Part shown: one piece after another, positions 23,367 to 32,123 of the stretch | How positions within the stretch are numbered: the stretch's first letter is position 1 | Layout: the number at the start of each line of letters is the position of its first letter | Assembly: GCF_001418135.1 (NCBI RefSeq) | Contig: NZ_LIPQ01000096.1 | Span: 1-42,853, forward strand | Length of the DNA: 42,853 nucleotides | Source: Streptomyces aureus | Lineage (GTDB): Bacteria; Actinomycetota; Actinomycetes; Streptomycetales; Streptomycetaceae | Direction: 5' to 3' | Program-made: the position numbers and the translations under genes | Notes under the pieces: generated by a model | What the model saw: only the letters and a program-made list of their open reading frames with translations | What the model was told of the DNA's origin: nothing | The model's database searches: none

Positions 23367-24812
23367 ATGAACCAGCCAGCAGCCCGCCGCGGTTCCGCCG
23401 CCTGGGCACTCGTCATCACCAGCGCCGCCGGCTTCATGGCGGCCCTCGACAACCTCGTCGTCACCACCGCCCTCCCCTCGATCCGCGAGGACCTCGGCGG
23501 AGCACTGCACGACCTCGAATGGACGGTGAGCGCGTACACCCTCACATTCGCCGTCCTCCTCATGTTCGGCGCCGCCCTCGGCGACCGCTTCGGCCGCCGC
23601 CGCCTCTTCATCGTCGGACTCACCGTCTTCACCGGCGCCTCCGCCGCGGCCGCCCTCGCCCCCGGCATCGACGCGCTGATCGCCGCCCGCGCCGTCCAGG
23701 GCGTCGGCGCCGCGATCATGATGCCGCTCACGCTCACCCTGCTCACCGCGGCCGTCCCGGCCGCCAAGCGCGGGACCGCCTTCGGCATCTGGGGCGCCGT
23801 CCAGGGACTCGCCGTCGCCTCGGGCCCCCTCATCGGCGGCGTCCTCACCGAGCACCTCTCCTGGCAGTGGATCTTCTGGCTGAACGTCCCGCTCGGCCTC
23901 GCCCTGCTGCCGCTCGCCCGGCTGCGTCTCGCCGAGTCGCACGGCACCGGCGCCCCCCTCGACATCACCGGCACGCTCCTCGCCAGCGGTGGCCTCTTCG
24001 GCATCGTGTACGGGCTGATCCGCGGCCCGATCGACGGCTGGACGTCGCTCACCGTCCTCGCCGGACTGATCGCCGGCACCGCGCTCATCGGCGGCTTCGT
24101 CCACCACGGCATACGCGCCAAGGCCCCGATGCTGCCCATGCGGCTCTTCCGCAACCGCGCCTTCTCCGGGATCAACGCGGCCAGCCTGCTGATGTTCCTC
24201 GGCATGTTCGGCTCGATCTTCCTGCTCAGCCAGTACATGCAGGGCGTCCTCGGCTACTCGCCCACCGAGGCAGGGCTGCGGATGCTTCCCTGGACCGGCA
24301 TGCCGATGATCGTCGCGCCGCTCGCGGGCGCCCTCTCCGACCGCGTCGGCGGCCGCCCGGTCGTCGCCGCGGGCCTCGCCCTGCAGGCGATCGGCCTCGC
24401 CTGGTTCGCGCTCGTCCTGACTCCCGACGCCTCGTACGCCGCCCAGCTCCCCGCCCTCGTCGTGAGCGGCATCGGCATGGCGCTGTACTTCGCGCCGGCG
24501 GCCAACCTCGTGATGTCCAGCGTCCGCCCCTCCGAGCAGGGCATCGCGTCCGGCGCCAACAACGCGCTGCGCGAGGTCGGCGGCGCGCTCGGCGTCGCCG
24601 TGATGGCCTCGATCTTCGCCGCCCAGGGCGGCTACGAGTCCGGCGAGAGCTTCGTCGACGGCCTGCTGCCCGCGCTGTGGGTCGGCGCGGGAGCGGTGGC
24701 CCTCGGCGCGGTCGCGGTGCTGTTCGCGCCGTCGCGGCGCCAGGAGGCCCGGCGGAAGGCGGAGGCGGCGGCCGAGGCGGAGGCCGGGGAGAAGGACCTG
24801 ATCGCCGCGTGA
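23367..24812 (+). CDS. MFS drug exporter, DHA2 family (14 TM)
   Basis: 481-residue major facilitator with about 14 membrane helices. Signatures are LDNLVVTTALPSIREDLG in TM1, motif A GDRFGRRRLF after TM2, RAVQGVGAAIMMPLTLTLLT in TM4, and GPLIGGVLTEHLSWQWIFWLNVPLG (motif C and the TM5-6 region). These indicate a proton-coupled exporter of the EmrB/QacA type, substrate unknown. ATG with GAGGGG upstream. An Ala/Glu-rich cytoplasmic C-terminal tail ends the protein. Regulated with the TetR gene through a shared operator. Confidence 0.92.
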   Translation: MNQPAARRGSAAWALVITSAAGFMAALDNLVVTTALPSIREDLGGALHDLEWTVSAYTLTFAVLLMFGAALGDRFGRRRLFIVGLTVFTGASAAAALAPGIDALIAARAVQGVGAAIMMPLTLTLLTAAVPAAKRGTAFGIWGAVQGLAVASGPLIGGVLTEHLSWQWIFWLNVPLGLALLPLARLRLAESHGTGAPLDITGTLLASGGLFGIVYGLIRGPIDGWTSLTVLAGLIAGTALIGGFVHHGIRAKAPMLPMRLFRNRAFSGINAASLLMFLGMFGSIFLLSQYMQGVLGYSPTEAGLRMLPWTGMPMIVAPLAGALSDRVGGRPVVAAGLALQAIGLAWFALVLTPDASYAAQLPALVVSGIGMALYFAPAANLVMSSVRPSEQGIASGANNALREVGGALGVAVMASIFAAQGGYESGESFVDGLLPALWVGAGAVALGAVAVLFAPSRRQEARRKAEAAAEAEAGEKDLIAA

Positions 24813-24821
24813 TCGGGACCC

Positions 24822-24867
24822 GGGCCGTCCCGGCCGGAGACGAGACGTCTCCCGGCCGGGACGGCCC
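24822..24867 (+). terminator. Terminator after the exporter, abutting the murB promoter
   Basis: About 20-bp stem (GGGCCGTCCCGGCCGG-AGAC paired with GTCT-CCCGGCCGGGACGGCCC, one bulge) with a five-base loop. It ends three bases before the putative murB -10. Confidence 0.75.
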
Positions 24868-24869
24868 CG

Positions 24870-24875
24870 TACTCT
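24870..24875 (+). promoter_or_regulatory. Candidate -10 element of murB
   Basis: TACTCT seven bases before the murB GTG. With this spacing transcription would begin at or next to the start codon, giving a leaderless message. A -35 would lie inside the preceding terminator stem. Confidence 0.4.
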
Positions 24876-24882
24876 TGAGCCC

Positions 24883-25941
24883 GTGCAGCCTCTTCTCGAC
24901 GCCCCCCTCGCGCCCCTGACCACCTTCCGGCTCGGCGGTCCCGCGGCCCGGCTCGTCACCGCCACCACGGACGACGAGGTGGTCGCGGCCGTTCGCGAGG
25001 CCGACGCCACGGGGACGCCGCTGCTGATCATCGGCGGCGGGTCCAACCTCGTCATCGGGGACAAGGGCTTCGACGGCACCGCCCTGCGGATCGCGACCAA
25101 GGGCTTCGCCCTCGACGGGACGAGGCTGGAACTCGCCGCCGGTGAGGTCTGGACCGACGCCGTCGCCCGCACCGTCGAGGCCGGGCTCGCCGGGATCGAG
25201 TGCCTGGCCGGCATCCCCGGCTCGGCCGGCGCGACCCCGATCCAGAACGTCGGCGCGTACGGGCAGGACGTCTCCGCCACCGTGACCGAGGTCGTCGCCT
25301 ACGACCGGCGCGCCGACGAGACCGTCACCCTCACCAACGCCGAGTGCGCCTTCTCGTACCGCCACAGCCTCTTCAAGGACCACCCCGAGCGGTACGTGGT
25401 CCTGCGCGTCCGCTTCGAGCTGGAGGACGCGGAGGGGCTCTCCGCCCCGATCAAGTACGCGGAGACCGCCCGGGCCCTCGGCGTCGGGGCCGGCGACCGG
25501 GTGCCGCTCGCGAAGGCCCGTGAGACCGTCCTCGCGCTGCGCGCCGGCAAGGGCATGGTCCTGGACCCGGAGGACCACGACACCTGGTCCGCGGGCTCCT
25601 TCTTCACCAACCCGATCCTCACGGCGGGGGAGTACGAGACCTTCCTCACGCGCGTGGCCGGGCGCCTCGGCGCGGACGTCACCCCGCCGGCCTTCCCCGC
25701 GGGCGAGGACGGCGCCGTGAAGACCTCCGCCGCGTGGCTGATCGACAAGGCCGGGTTCACCAAGGGGTACGGCTCCGGGCCCGCGCGGATCTCCACCAAG
25801 CACACGCTCGCGCTGACCAACCGGGGCGAGGCGACCACCGAGGACCTGCTCGCGCTGGCCCGTGAGGTCGTCGCCGGGGTCCACGAGGCGTTCGGCATCA
25901 CGCTGGTCAACGAGCCCGTGACCGTCGGCGTCGCCCTGTAG
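24883..25941 (+). CDS. murB: UDP-N-acetylenolpyruvoylglucosamine reductase
   Basis: FAD-dependent cytoplasmic enzyme that makes UDP-N-acetylmuramate for peptidoglycan with NADPH. The 352-residue protein has the FAD-binding LIIGGGSNLVIGD, the type I signature GIECLAGIPGSAGATPIQNVGAYGQDV, SYRHSLFK, the catalytic-serine region WSAGSFFTNPIL, and the C-terminal Glu in NEPVTVGV. GTG 24883 begins seven bases after TACTCT and no Shine-Dalgarno is present, suggesting leaderless translation. Confidence 0.95.
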   Translation: MQPLLDAPLAPLTTFRLGGPAARLVTATTDDEVVAAVREADATGTPLLIIGGGSNLVIGDKGFDGTALRIATKGFALDGTRLELAAGEVWTDAVARTVEAGLAGIECLAGIPGSAGATPIQNVGAYGQDVSATVTEVVAYDRRADETVTLTNAECAFSYRHSLFKDHPERYVVLRVRFELEDAEGLSAPIKYAETARALGVGAGDRVPLAKARETVLALRAGKGMVLDPEDHDTWSAGSFFTNPILTAGEYETFLTRVAGRLGADVTPPAFPAGEDGAVKTSAAWLIDKAGFTKGYGSGPARISTKHTLALTNRGEATTEDLLALAREVVAGVHEAFGITLVNEPVTVGVAL

Positions 25942-25977
25942 GAGGTCCCGGGCGTCCCGGTCGCCCAGTACGCGGGT

Positions 25978-26610
25978 CTAGTACGCGACTCCCACGCCCT
26001 GCCGGACCGTGGCCGGGTCGTCGATCATCGCCAGCATCGCGTGCGCCACGTCCGCGCGGGCCAGCGAGCGACCCCGCGACGGGGTGCCGCCGACGACCGT
26101 GCGGTAGCGGCCGGTGCCCTGCCTGTCCGTCAGCCTGGGCGGGCGTACGGACGTCCAGTCCGCACGGCTCGCGGCGAGGTCCGACTCCATGAGCCGCAGA
26201 TCGGCGTAGACGTCCTTCAGGACGCTGTTGATCACCGCGAGGACGGCCTTGTCCAGGACGCCCTGACCGTCCGGTACCGGGCCGAGCGGGGCCGCGCTCA
26301 CCACGAGGAGACGGCGGACCTTCTCCGCCTCCATGGCCGTGAGCACCGAACGGGTCAGCCGGGCGGCCACGCCCGCGTCGGCGCGGGACCGGGCCCCGAG
26401 GCCCGACAGCACCGCGTCCCGGCCCCTGAGAGCCCCGCGCAGGCGCTCCGGGTCCGAGAGGTCGGAGCGGAGGACCGTGAGCCGCGCGCCGGAAGCCGTG
26501 AGCCGCGCCGGGTCCCGTACGACCGCCGTCACCTCGTGGCCGGAGGCCAGTGCCTGGGTCACGACCTCGCGGCCGATGCCGCCGGTCGCGCCGAAGACCG
26601 TGAGCTTCAT
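25978..26610 (-). CDS. NAD(P)-binding protein (atypical SDR, NmrA-like)
   Basis: 210 residues. Rossmann start MKLTVFGATGGIGREVVTQAL (GxxGGxG), a LLVVSAAPLG strand, and SVRPPRLTDRQGTGRYRTVVGG, which resembles flavin-reductase-like/NAD(P)H-binding atypical SDRs. No YxxxK pair. It lies 16 bases downstream of the adenosine-deaminase-like gene on the same strand and converges with murB. Substrate unknown. Confidence 0.85.
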   Translation of the reverse strand: MKLTVFGATGGIGREVVTQALASGHEVTAVVRDPARLTASGARLTVLRSDLSDPERLRGALRGRDAVLSGLGARSRADAGVAARLTRSVLTAMEAEKVRRLLVVSAAPLGPVPDGQGVLDKAVLAVINSVLKDVYADLRLMESDLAASRADWTSVRPPRLTDRQGTGRYRTVVGGTPSRGRSLARADVAHAMLAMIDDPATVRQGVGVAY

Positions 26611-26626
26611 GTCGCACCCTCCCCGA

Positions 26627-27649
26627 TCACGCGGCCAGCCAGTCGTCGATCCCGGACAGCAGCTTCTCCTTGATGTCCTCCGGCGCCGCCGAGCCCCGTA
26701 CCGACTGGCGGGCCAGTTCCGCCAGTTCCGGGTCCGTGAAGCCGTGGTGCCTGCGGGCGATCTCGTACTGCGCCGCCAGACGGGAGCCGAAGAGCAGCGG
26801 GTCGTCCGCGCCGAGGGCCATCGGCACCCCCGCGTCGAAGAGCGTCCGCAGCGGGACGTCCTCGTGCTTCTCGTACACCCCGAGAGCCACGTTGGACGCC
26901 GGGCAGACCTCGCACGTCACCCCCCGCTCCGCGAGCTTGCGCAGCAGTCGTGGGTCCTCGGCGGACCGGACTCCGTGGCCGACGCGGGACGCCCGCAGAT
27001 CGTCCAGGCAGTCCCGTACGGACGCGGGCCCCGTCAGCTCGCCGCCGTGCGGGGCCGCGAGCAGACCGCCGTCGCGCGCGATGGCGAAGGCCCGGTCGAA
27101 GTCCCGCGCCAGGCCGCGCCGCTCGTCGTTGGAGAGCCCGAAGCCGACCACGCCCCGGTCCGCGAACCGCACCGCGAGCCGGGCGAGCGTCCGTGCCTCA
27201 AGGGGGTGCTTCATCCGGTTCGCCGCGACGAGCACCCGCATCCCGAGCCCGGTCTCCCGCGAGGCCGCCTCGACCGCGTCCAGGATGATCTCCAGGGCGG
27301 GGATGAGTCCGCCGAGGTGCGGGGCGTACGAGGTGGGGTCGACCTGGATCTCCAGCCAGCCCGAGCCGTCCCGGACGTCCTCCTGGGCCGCCTCGCGGAC
27401 GAGCCGCTGGATGTCCTCGGGGGCGCGCAGGCAGGAGCGGGCGATGTCGTACAGCCGTTGGAAGCGGAACCAGCCGCGCTCGTCGGTCGCCCGCAGCTTC
27501 GGAGGCGTACCACTGCTCAGCGCCTCGGGAAGGTGCACGCCGTACTTGTCGGCCAGCTCGATCAGGGTGGTGGGCCGCATCGAACCGGTGAAGTGCAGGT
27601 GCAGATGGGCCTTGGGCAGCTGAGTGAGATCGCGGTAAACGTGCTCCAT
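26627..27649 (-). CDS. Adenosine deaminase family protein
   Basis: 340-residue zinc hydrolase of the adenosine/adenine deaminase family. Metal ligands and catalytic residues can be followed: His17 and His19 in KAHLHLHFTGS, HGGE (usual HAGE), VGHGV, CPASNVALG, and the GADDPLLFG Asp pair. The canonical ELHxHLEG reads HLHLHFTG, so substrate preference may differ from true adenosine deaminases. ATG 27649 is chosen over an extended start at 27685 because AGGATC lies just upstream and homology starts at its PKAH. Precedes the NAD(P)-binding gene by 16 bases. Confidence 0.88.
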   Translation of the reverse strand: MEHVYRDLTQLPKAHLHLHFTGSMRPTTLIELADKYGVHLPEALSSGTPPKLRATDERGWFRFQRLYDIARSCLRAPEDIQRLVREAAQEDVRDGSGWLEIQVDPTSYAPHLGGLIPALEIILDAVEAASRETGLGMRVLVAANRMKHPLEARTLARLAVRFADRGVVGFGLSNDERRGLARDFDRAFAIARDGGLLAAPHGGELTGPASVRDCLDDLRASRVGHGVRSAEDPRLLRKLAERGVTCEVCPASNVALGVYEKHEDVPLRTLFDAGVPMALGADDPLLFGSRLAAQYEIARRHHGFTDPELAELARQSVRGSAAPEDIKEKLLSGIDDWLAA

Positions 27650-27723
27650 CGGCTGATCCTGCCGCACCCGAACGGAGGAAGGCACCCCGTTTCCCCGATC
27701 GGGACCTTGCTAGAACGCAAAAA

Positions 27724-27755
27724 CGGGCCCCCGGCTCCGAAGAACCGGGGGCCCG
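27724..27755 (-). terminator. Terminator between the aminotransferase and deaminase genes
   Basis: Perfect 11-bp GC stem (CGGGCCCCCGG) with a 10-base loop. On the minus strand it is followed by TTTTT, so it terminates the aminotransferase message. Confidence 0.85.
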
Positions 27756-27767
27756 CGAGGAGTGCGA

Positions 27768-28994
27768 TCAGTTCTTCGCCTCGGCGAGGAGCTTCTGCAG
27801 GCGGGACACGCCCTCCACCAGGTCCTCGTCACCCAGCGCGTACGACAGGCGCAGGTAGCCCGGCGTGCCGAAGGCCTCGCCCGGCACGACCGCGACCTCG
27901 GCCTCGTCCAGGATCAGGGCGGCCAGCTCGACGGAGTTCTGCGGGCGCTTGCCGCGGATCTCCTTGCCGAGCAGGGCCTTCACCGAGGGGTACACGTAGA
28001 AGGCGCCCTCCGGGGTCGGGCACAGGACGCCCTCGATCTCGTTGAGCATCCGCACGATCGTCTGGCGGCGGCGGTCGAAGGCGCGCCCCATCTCCGCGAC
28101 GGCGTCCAGGTTGCCCGAGACGGCGGCGAGGGCGGCGATCTGCGCGACGTTGCTCACGTTGGACGTGGCGTGCGACTGCAGGTTCGTCGCTGCCTTCACG
28201 ACGTCCTTCGGGCCGATGATCCAGCCCACGCGCCAGCCGGTCATCGCGTACGTCTTCGCGACGCCGTTGACGACGATGCACTTGTCGCGCAGCTCGGGCA
28301 TGACCGACGGCAGGGAGACGGCGGACGCGCCGCCGTAGACCAGGTGCTCGTAGATCTCGTCCGTGAGGACCCACAGACCGTGCTCGACGGCCCAGCGGCC
28401 GATCGCCTCGGTCTCGGCCTCGCTGTACACCGCGCCGGTCGGGTTGGACGGCGAGACGAAGAGGACGACCTTGGTCCGCTCCGTACGGGCCGCCTCCAGC
28501 TGCTCCACCGAGACCCGGTAGCCGGTGGTCTCGTCGGCCACGACCTCCACCGGGACGCCGCCCGCGAGGCGGATCGACTCCGGGTACGTCGTCCAGTACG
28601 GCGCCGGGACGATGACCTCGTCGCCCGGGTCGAGGATCGCGGCGAACGCCTCGTAGATCGCCTGCTTGCCGCCGTTGGTCACCAGGACCTGGGAGGCGTC
28701 GACCTCGTAGCCGGAGTCGCGCAGCGTCTTGGCGGCGATGGCGGCCTTCAGCTCGGGCAGACCGCCGGCCGGCGTGTAGCGGTGGTACTTCGGGTTCTTG
28801 CAGGCCTCGACGGCCGCGTCGACGATGTAGTCCGGGGTCGGGAAGTCGGGCTCACCCGCGCCGAAACCGATCACCGGGCGCCCGGCGGCCTTGAGGGCCT
28901 TGGCCTTGGCGTCGACGGCGAGGGTGGCGGACTCGGAGATCGCACCGATCCGGGCGGAGACCCGACGCTCGGTGGGAGGGGTAGCAGCGCTCAT
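27768..28994 (-). CDS. aspC: PLP-dependent aspartate-type aminotransferase
   Basis: 408-residue class I/II aminotransferase. Seen are [13 protein letters not shown], the PLP-phosphate region [23 protein letters not shown] (181-191), the [11 protein letters not shown] Asp/Tyr, and the Schiff-base lysine Lys247 in [15 protein letters not shown], followed by the RLSYAL arginine near the C-terminus. It probably interconverts aspartate and oxaloacetate with glutamate/2-oxoglutarate. ATG 28994 is chosen because the conserved [11 protein letters not shown] begins 11 residues in; upstream frame is not homologous. Has its own terminator. In Streptomyces it commonly sits beside tRNA-Trp/secE. Confidence 0.92.
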   Translation of the reverse strand: MSAATPPTERRVSARIGAISESATLAVDAKAKALKAAGRPVIGFGAGEPDFPTPDYIVDAAVEACKNPKYHRYTPAGGLPELKAAIAAKTLRDSGYEVDASQVLVTNGGKQAIYEAFAAILDPGDEVIVPAPYWTTYPESIRLAGGVPVEVVADETTGYRVSVEQLEAARTERTKVVLFVSPSNPTGAVYSEAETEAIGRWAVEHGLWVLTDEIYEHLVYGGASAVSLPSVMPELRDKCIVVNGVAKTYAMTGWRVGWIIGPKDVVKAATNLQSHATSNVSNVAQIAALAAVSGNLDAVAEMGRAFDRRRQTIVRMLNEIEGVLCPTPEGAFYVYPSVKALLGKEIRGKRPQNSVELAALILDEAEVAVVPGEAFGTPGYLRLSYALGDEDLVEGVSRLQKLLAEAKN

Positions 28995-29201
28995 ACGGCC
29001 CATCGTCCCAGACCTCATCAAGGCCCGGCACACAGGTTTCACGGACCGGACAGGACCGGTCATTCCCGGTCGTACGCGCGTCCGACGGCAGGCCGGTCGT
29101 GGTTTCTGTTCGACGCGGGGGCCTCTGACCACGTATGCTCACTCCTCGTTGGCCCGCACCGACCACATCTCACGATGCGGTACGTTGAGGGACACCAGCA
29201 A

Positions 29202-29274
29202 AGGGTCGTAGCTCAATTGGTAGAGCACCGGTCTCCAAAACCGGCGGTTGGGGGTTCAAGTCCCTCCGGCCCTG
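29202..29274 (+). tRNA. tRNA-Trp (CCA)
   Basis: 73-base cloverleaf: acceptor AGGGTCG/CGGCCCT with one wobble, anticodon stem CCGGT/ACCGG around CTCCAAA (anticodon CCA), T-arm GGGGG-TTCAAGT-CCCTC, discriminator G. The tRNA-Trp/secE/nusG order is conserved in actinobacteria. Confidence 0.96.
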
Positions 29275-29377
29275 CTACACACACCGCCAGGTGTTGTGCG
29301 CATGTACGTACTTCATTGCACCGCCGTGCGGCTCCACCCGGGCGCGGCACGGCCGACCCGGAATCAGGTGAGAGATC

Positions 29378-29659
29378 GTGACGGACGCCGTAGGCTCCAT
29401 CGACATGCCTGATGCCGATGACGAGGCCGAGAAGAAGAAGTCCCGCAAGGGCGGCAAGCGCGGAAAGAAGGGCCCCCTGGGCCGTCTCGCGCTCTTCTAC
29501 CGCCAGATCGTCGCCGAGCTCCGCAAGGTCGTCTGGCCCACGCGCAGCCAGCTGTCGACGTACACCACTGTGGTGATCATCTTCGTCGTCATCATGATCG
29601 GCCTTGTCACCGTGATTGACTATGGCTTCCAGGAAGCAGTCAAGTACGTCTTCGGCTGA
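29378..29659 (+). CDS. secE: Preprotein translocase subunit SecE
   Basis: 93-residue single-span subunit of the SecYEG channel. A Lys/Arg-rich N-terminal cytoplasmic region ([15 protein letters not shown]) precedes the conserved amphipathic helix [20 protein letters not shown] and one membrane span ([23 protein letters not shown]). GTG 29378 follows GGTGAGAG. An in-frame ATG at codon 10 (MPDADDE) is an alternative. It lies 44 bases before nusG. Confidence 0.95.
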   Translation: MTDAVGSIDMPDADDEAEKKKSRKGGKRGKKGPLGRLALFYRQIVAELRKVVWPTRSQLSTYTTVVIIFVVIMIGLVTVIDYGFQEAVKYVFG

Positions 29660-29703
29660 CTTTTTGTTCCACCCCATCTGTATCGCAGGAAGAAGCAGCC
29701 ACC

Positions 29704-30606
29704 GTGTCTGACGCGAACCTGAACGACGCCTTCGAGTCCGAGTCCGTCGAGGACGAGCTGGACATCGTCGAGGCCGCCGACGAGGACCAGGCCGACGCTG
29801 CTGACGACGTTGCCGGCGAGGCCGCCGAGGAAGCCGCTCTCCAGGTCGAGGACGAGGACCAGGACGAGGCGGAGACCGACGAGGACGCCGAGGCCGAGGC
29901 CGAGGGTGACGAGGACGACGAGTCCGTCGCCGACGAGGTCGAGGACGCCGAGGAAGAGACCGAAGAGGAGGCCGAGCCGGCCGCCCCGGTCGACCCGGTC
30001 GCCGCGCTCCGCGAGGAGCTGCGCACCCTGCCCGGCGAGTGGTACGTCATCCACACCTACGCGGGCTACGAGAAGCGCGTGAAGGCCAACCTCGAGCAGC
30101 GTGCCGTCTCGCTCAACGTCGAGGACTTCATCTACCAGGCCGAGGTCCCCGAGGAAGAGATCGTCCAGATCAAGGGCGGCGAGCGGAAGAACGTCAAGCA
30201 GAACAAGCTTCCCGGCTACGTGCTCGTCCGCATGGACCTGACGAACGAGTCCTGGGGCGTCGTCCGCAACACGCCCGGTGTCACCGGCTTCGTGGGCAAC
30301 GCCTACGACCCGTACCCGCTGACCCTGGACGAGATCGTCAAGATGCTCGCCCCGGAGGCCGAGGAGAAGGCCGCCCGCGAGGCCGCCGAGGCCGAGGGCA
30401 AGCCGGCTCCGGCCCGCAAGCTGGAGGTCCAGGTGCTGGACTTCGAGGTCGGCGACTCGGTCACCGTCACCGACGGCCCCTTCGCCACCCTCCAGGCGAC
30501 CATCAACGAGATCAACCCCGACTCGAAGAAGGTCAAGGGCCTCGTCGAGATCTTCGGTCGCGAGACCCCGGTCGAGCTCAGCTTCGACCAGATCCAGAAG
30601 AACTGA
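29704..30606 (+). CDS. nusG: Transcription termination/antitermination factor NusG
   Basis: 300 residues. The first 100 or so are extremely acidic (runs of Asp/Glu), an actinobacterial extension absent from E. coli NusG. The NGN domain starts at [23 protein letters not shown] and includes FVGN; the C-terminal KOW domain is [22 protein letters not shown]...[23 protein letters not shown]. It binds RNA polymerase clamp and Rho or ribosomal S10. GTG start after an AGGAAGAAG site. A terminator follows immediately. Confidence 0.96.
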   Translation: MSDANLNDAFESESVEDELDIVEAADEDQADAADDVAGEAAEEAALQVEDEDQDEAETDEDAEAEAEGDEDDESVADEVEDAEEETEEEAEPAAPVDPVAALREELRTLPGEWYVIHTYAGYEKRVKANLEQRAVSLNVEDFIYQAEVPEEEIVQIKGGERKNVKQNKLPGYVLVRMDLTNESWGVVRNTPGVTGFVGNAYDPYPLTLDEIVKMLAPEAEEKAAREAAEAEGKPAPARKLEVQVLDFEVGDSVTVTDGPFATLQATINEINPDSKKVKGLVEIFGRETPVELSFDQIQKN

Positions 30607-30623
30607 TCCCACAAGTTTCCGAC

Positions 30624-30668
30624 CAGGTCAGAGTGGCTCTTGCAGCCGCTCTGACCTGCTCGGTTTTT
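30624..30668 (+). terminator. Terminator after secE-nusG
   Basis: CAGGTCAGAG-T-GGC pairs with GCC-G-CTCTGACCTG around a seven-base loop, followed by GCTCGGTTTTT. Confidence 0.85.
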
Positions 30669-30694
30669 GGCCGCGCGTCTATACCCGTTATCGT
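30667..30694 (+). promoter_or_regulatory. Candidate promoter for rplK-rplA
   Basis: TTGGCC (30667-30672), 16-base spacer, TATCGT (30689-30694), immediately after the nusG terminator and about 70 bases before rplK. Confidence 0.35.
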
Positions 30695-30764
30695 TGTGCG
30701 GTATGCCTGCATCCGGATGACCGGATGGCGGGCTGAACACTCTCACTAGGACCCGGAGAGAGCA

Positions 30765-31199
30765 ATGCCTCCCAAGAAGAAGAAGGTCACGGGGCTTATC
30801 AAGCTCCAGATCAACGCTGGTGCGGCCAACCCGGCCCCGCCGGTCGGTCCCGCGCTGGGCCAGCACGGCGTCAACATCATGGAGTTCTGCAAGGCCTACA
30901 ACGCCGCGACCGAGTCGCAGCGTGGCATGGTCGTGCCGGTGGAGATCACGGTCTACGAAGACCGCTCCTTCACCTTCATCACCAAGACTCCGCCGGCCGC
31001 CAAGCTGATCCTCAAGGCCGCTGGTGTGGACAAGGGCTCCGGCGAGCCGCACAAGACCAAGGTCGCCAAGCTCACGGCTGCCCAGGTCCGCGAGATCGCC
31101 ACGGTCAAGCTCCCCGACCTGAACGCCAACGACCTGGACGCCGCGTCCAAGATCATCGCTGGCACCGCCCGTTCCATGGGCATCACGGTCGAGGGCTGA
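30765..31199 (+). CDS. rplK: 50S ribosomal protein L11
   Basis: 144 residues with the normal N-terminal [43 protein letters not shown], including the Pro-rich switch that contacts the GTPase centre RNA, and the C-terminal rRNA-binding domain ending [10 protein letters not shown]. Preceded by GGAGAGAG. Followed after 80 bases by rplA with a hairpin between them. Confidence 0.97.
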
Positions 31200-31220
31200 T
31201 CACCTCCCCCTCGTGACCTA

Positions 31221-31249
31221 GTGGTAGGGCCAGCGCTGGCCCGCACCAC
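31221..31249 (+). promoter_or_regulatory. Hairpin between rplK and rplA (possible L1 autoregulation site)
   Basis: GTGGT-A-GGGCCAGC pairs with GCTGGCCC-GC-ACCAC. An inner perfect 16-base palindrome is separated from an outer 5-bp helix by an asymmetric A/GC internal loop. L1 is known to bind its own mRNA at two helices flanking an asymmetric loop, so this is a candidate repressor site 31 bases before the rplA start. No T run, so not a simple terminator. Confidence 0.4.
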
Positions 31250-31279
31250 GACTCCACACCTGAACCAACAGGAGAAGCA

Positions 31280-32008
31280 GTGAAGCGCAGCAAGACCCTC
31301 CGCGCAGCGGACGCCAAGATCGACAGCGAGAAGCTCTACGCTCCTCTCGAGGCCGTCCGTCTCGCCAAGGACACCTCCAGCACGAAGTTCGACGGCACCG
31401 TCGAGGTCGCCTTCCGCCTGGGCGTCGACCCGCGCAAGGCCGACCAGATGGTCCGTGGCACCGTGAACCTTCCGCACGGCACCGGCAAGACCGCCCGGGT
31501 CCTGGTCTTCGCGACCGGTGACCGTGCCGAGGCCGCGATCGCCGCGGGCGCCGACATCGTCGGCTCCGACGAGCTCATCGACGAGATCTCCAAGGGCAAC
31601 CGCCTGAACGAGTTCGACGCCGTTGTGGCCACCCCGGACCTCATGGGCAAGGTCGGCCGCCTCGGCCGCGTCCTCGGCCCGCGTGGTCTCATGCCGAACC
31701 CCAAGGTCGGCACCGTCACCCCCGATGTCGCCAAGGCTGTCAACGACATCAAGGGCGGCAAGATCGAGTTCCGCGTCGACAAGCACTCGAACCTGCACTT
31801 CATCATCGGCAAGGTCTCCTTCGATGACACGAAGCTGGTCGAGAACTACGCCGCGGCCCTGGACGAGATCCTCCGTCTGAAGCCGTCCGCCGCGAAGGGT
31901 CGCTACATCAAGAAGGCGACCATCACGACGACGATGGGCCCCGGCATCCCGCTGGACTCGAACCGCACCCGCAACCTCCTCGTCGAGGAGGACCCGGCCG
32001 CGGTCTGA
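31280..32008 (+). CDS. rplA: 50S ribosomal protein L1
   Basis: 242 residues. [15 protein letters not shown]... leads into the L1 core with [32 protein letters not shown], the [27 protein letters not shown] linker region and the C-terminal RNA-binding part. GTG start with AGGAGAAG upstream. Binds 23S rRNA helix 76-78 at the E site and may repress its own operon. Followed by a strong terminator. Confidence 0.97.
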   Translation: MKRSKTLRAADAKIDSEKLYAPLEAVRLAKDTSSTKFDGTVEVAFRLGVDPRKADQMVRGTVNLPHGTGKTARVLVFATGDRAEAAIAAGADIVGSDELIDEISKGNRLNEFDAVVATPDLMGKVGRLGRVLGPRGLMPNPKVGTVTPDVAKAVNDIKGGKIEFRVDKHSNLHFIIGKVSFDDTKLVENYAAALDEILRLKPSAAKGRYIKKATITTTMGPGIPLDSNRTRNLLVEEDPAAV

Positions 32009-32032
32009 GCCCTTCCGGCTCGCTGAGTGGTC

Positions 32033-32075
32033 AGCCGGCCCCGCACCTCTTCGGAGGTGCGGGGCCGGCTTTTTG
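32033..32075 (+). terminator. Terminator after rplA
   Basis: Perfect 17-bp stem (AGCCGGCCCCGCACCTC and complement), TTCG tetraloop, then TTTTT: a textbook intrinsic terminator. Confidence 0.95.
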
Positions 32076-32123
32076 TTACGGTTCGAGGGACCGTACGAGG
32101 GTGCTCAAGGGGTGGGGGAACAG

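Noticed and set aside
29704-30006. Low-complexity acidic repeat at the start of nusG as a frameshift or artefact
   Set aside because: Such an acidic extension is normal for Streptomyces NusG and the frame is continuous with a good start.
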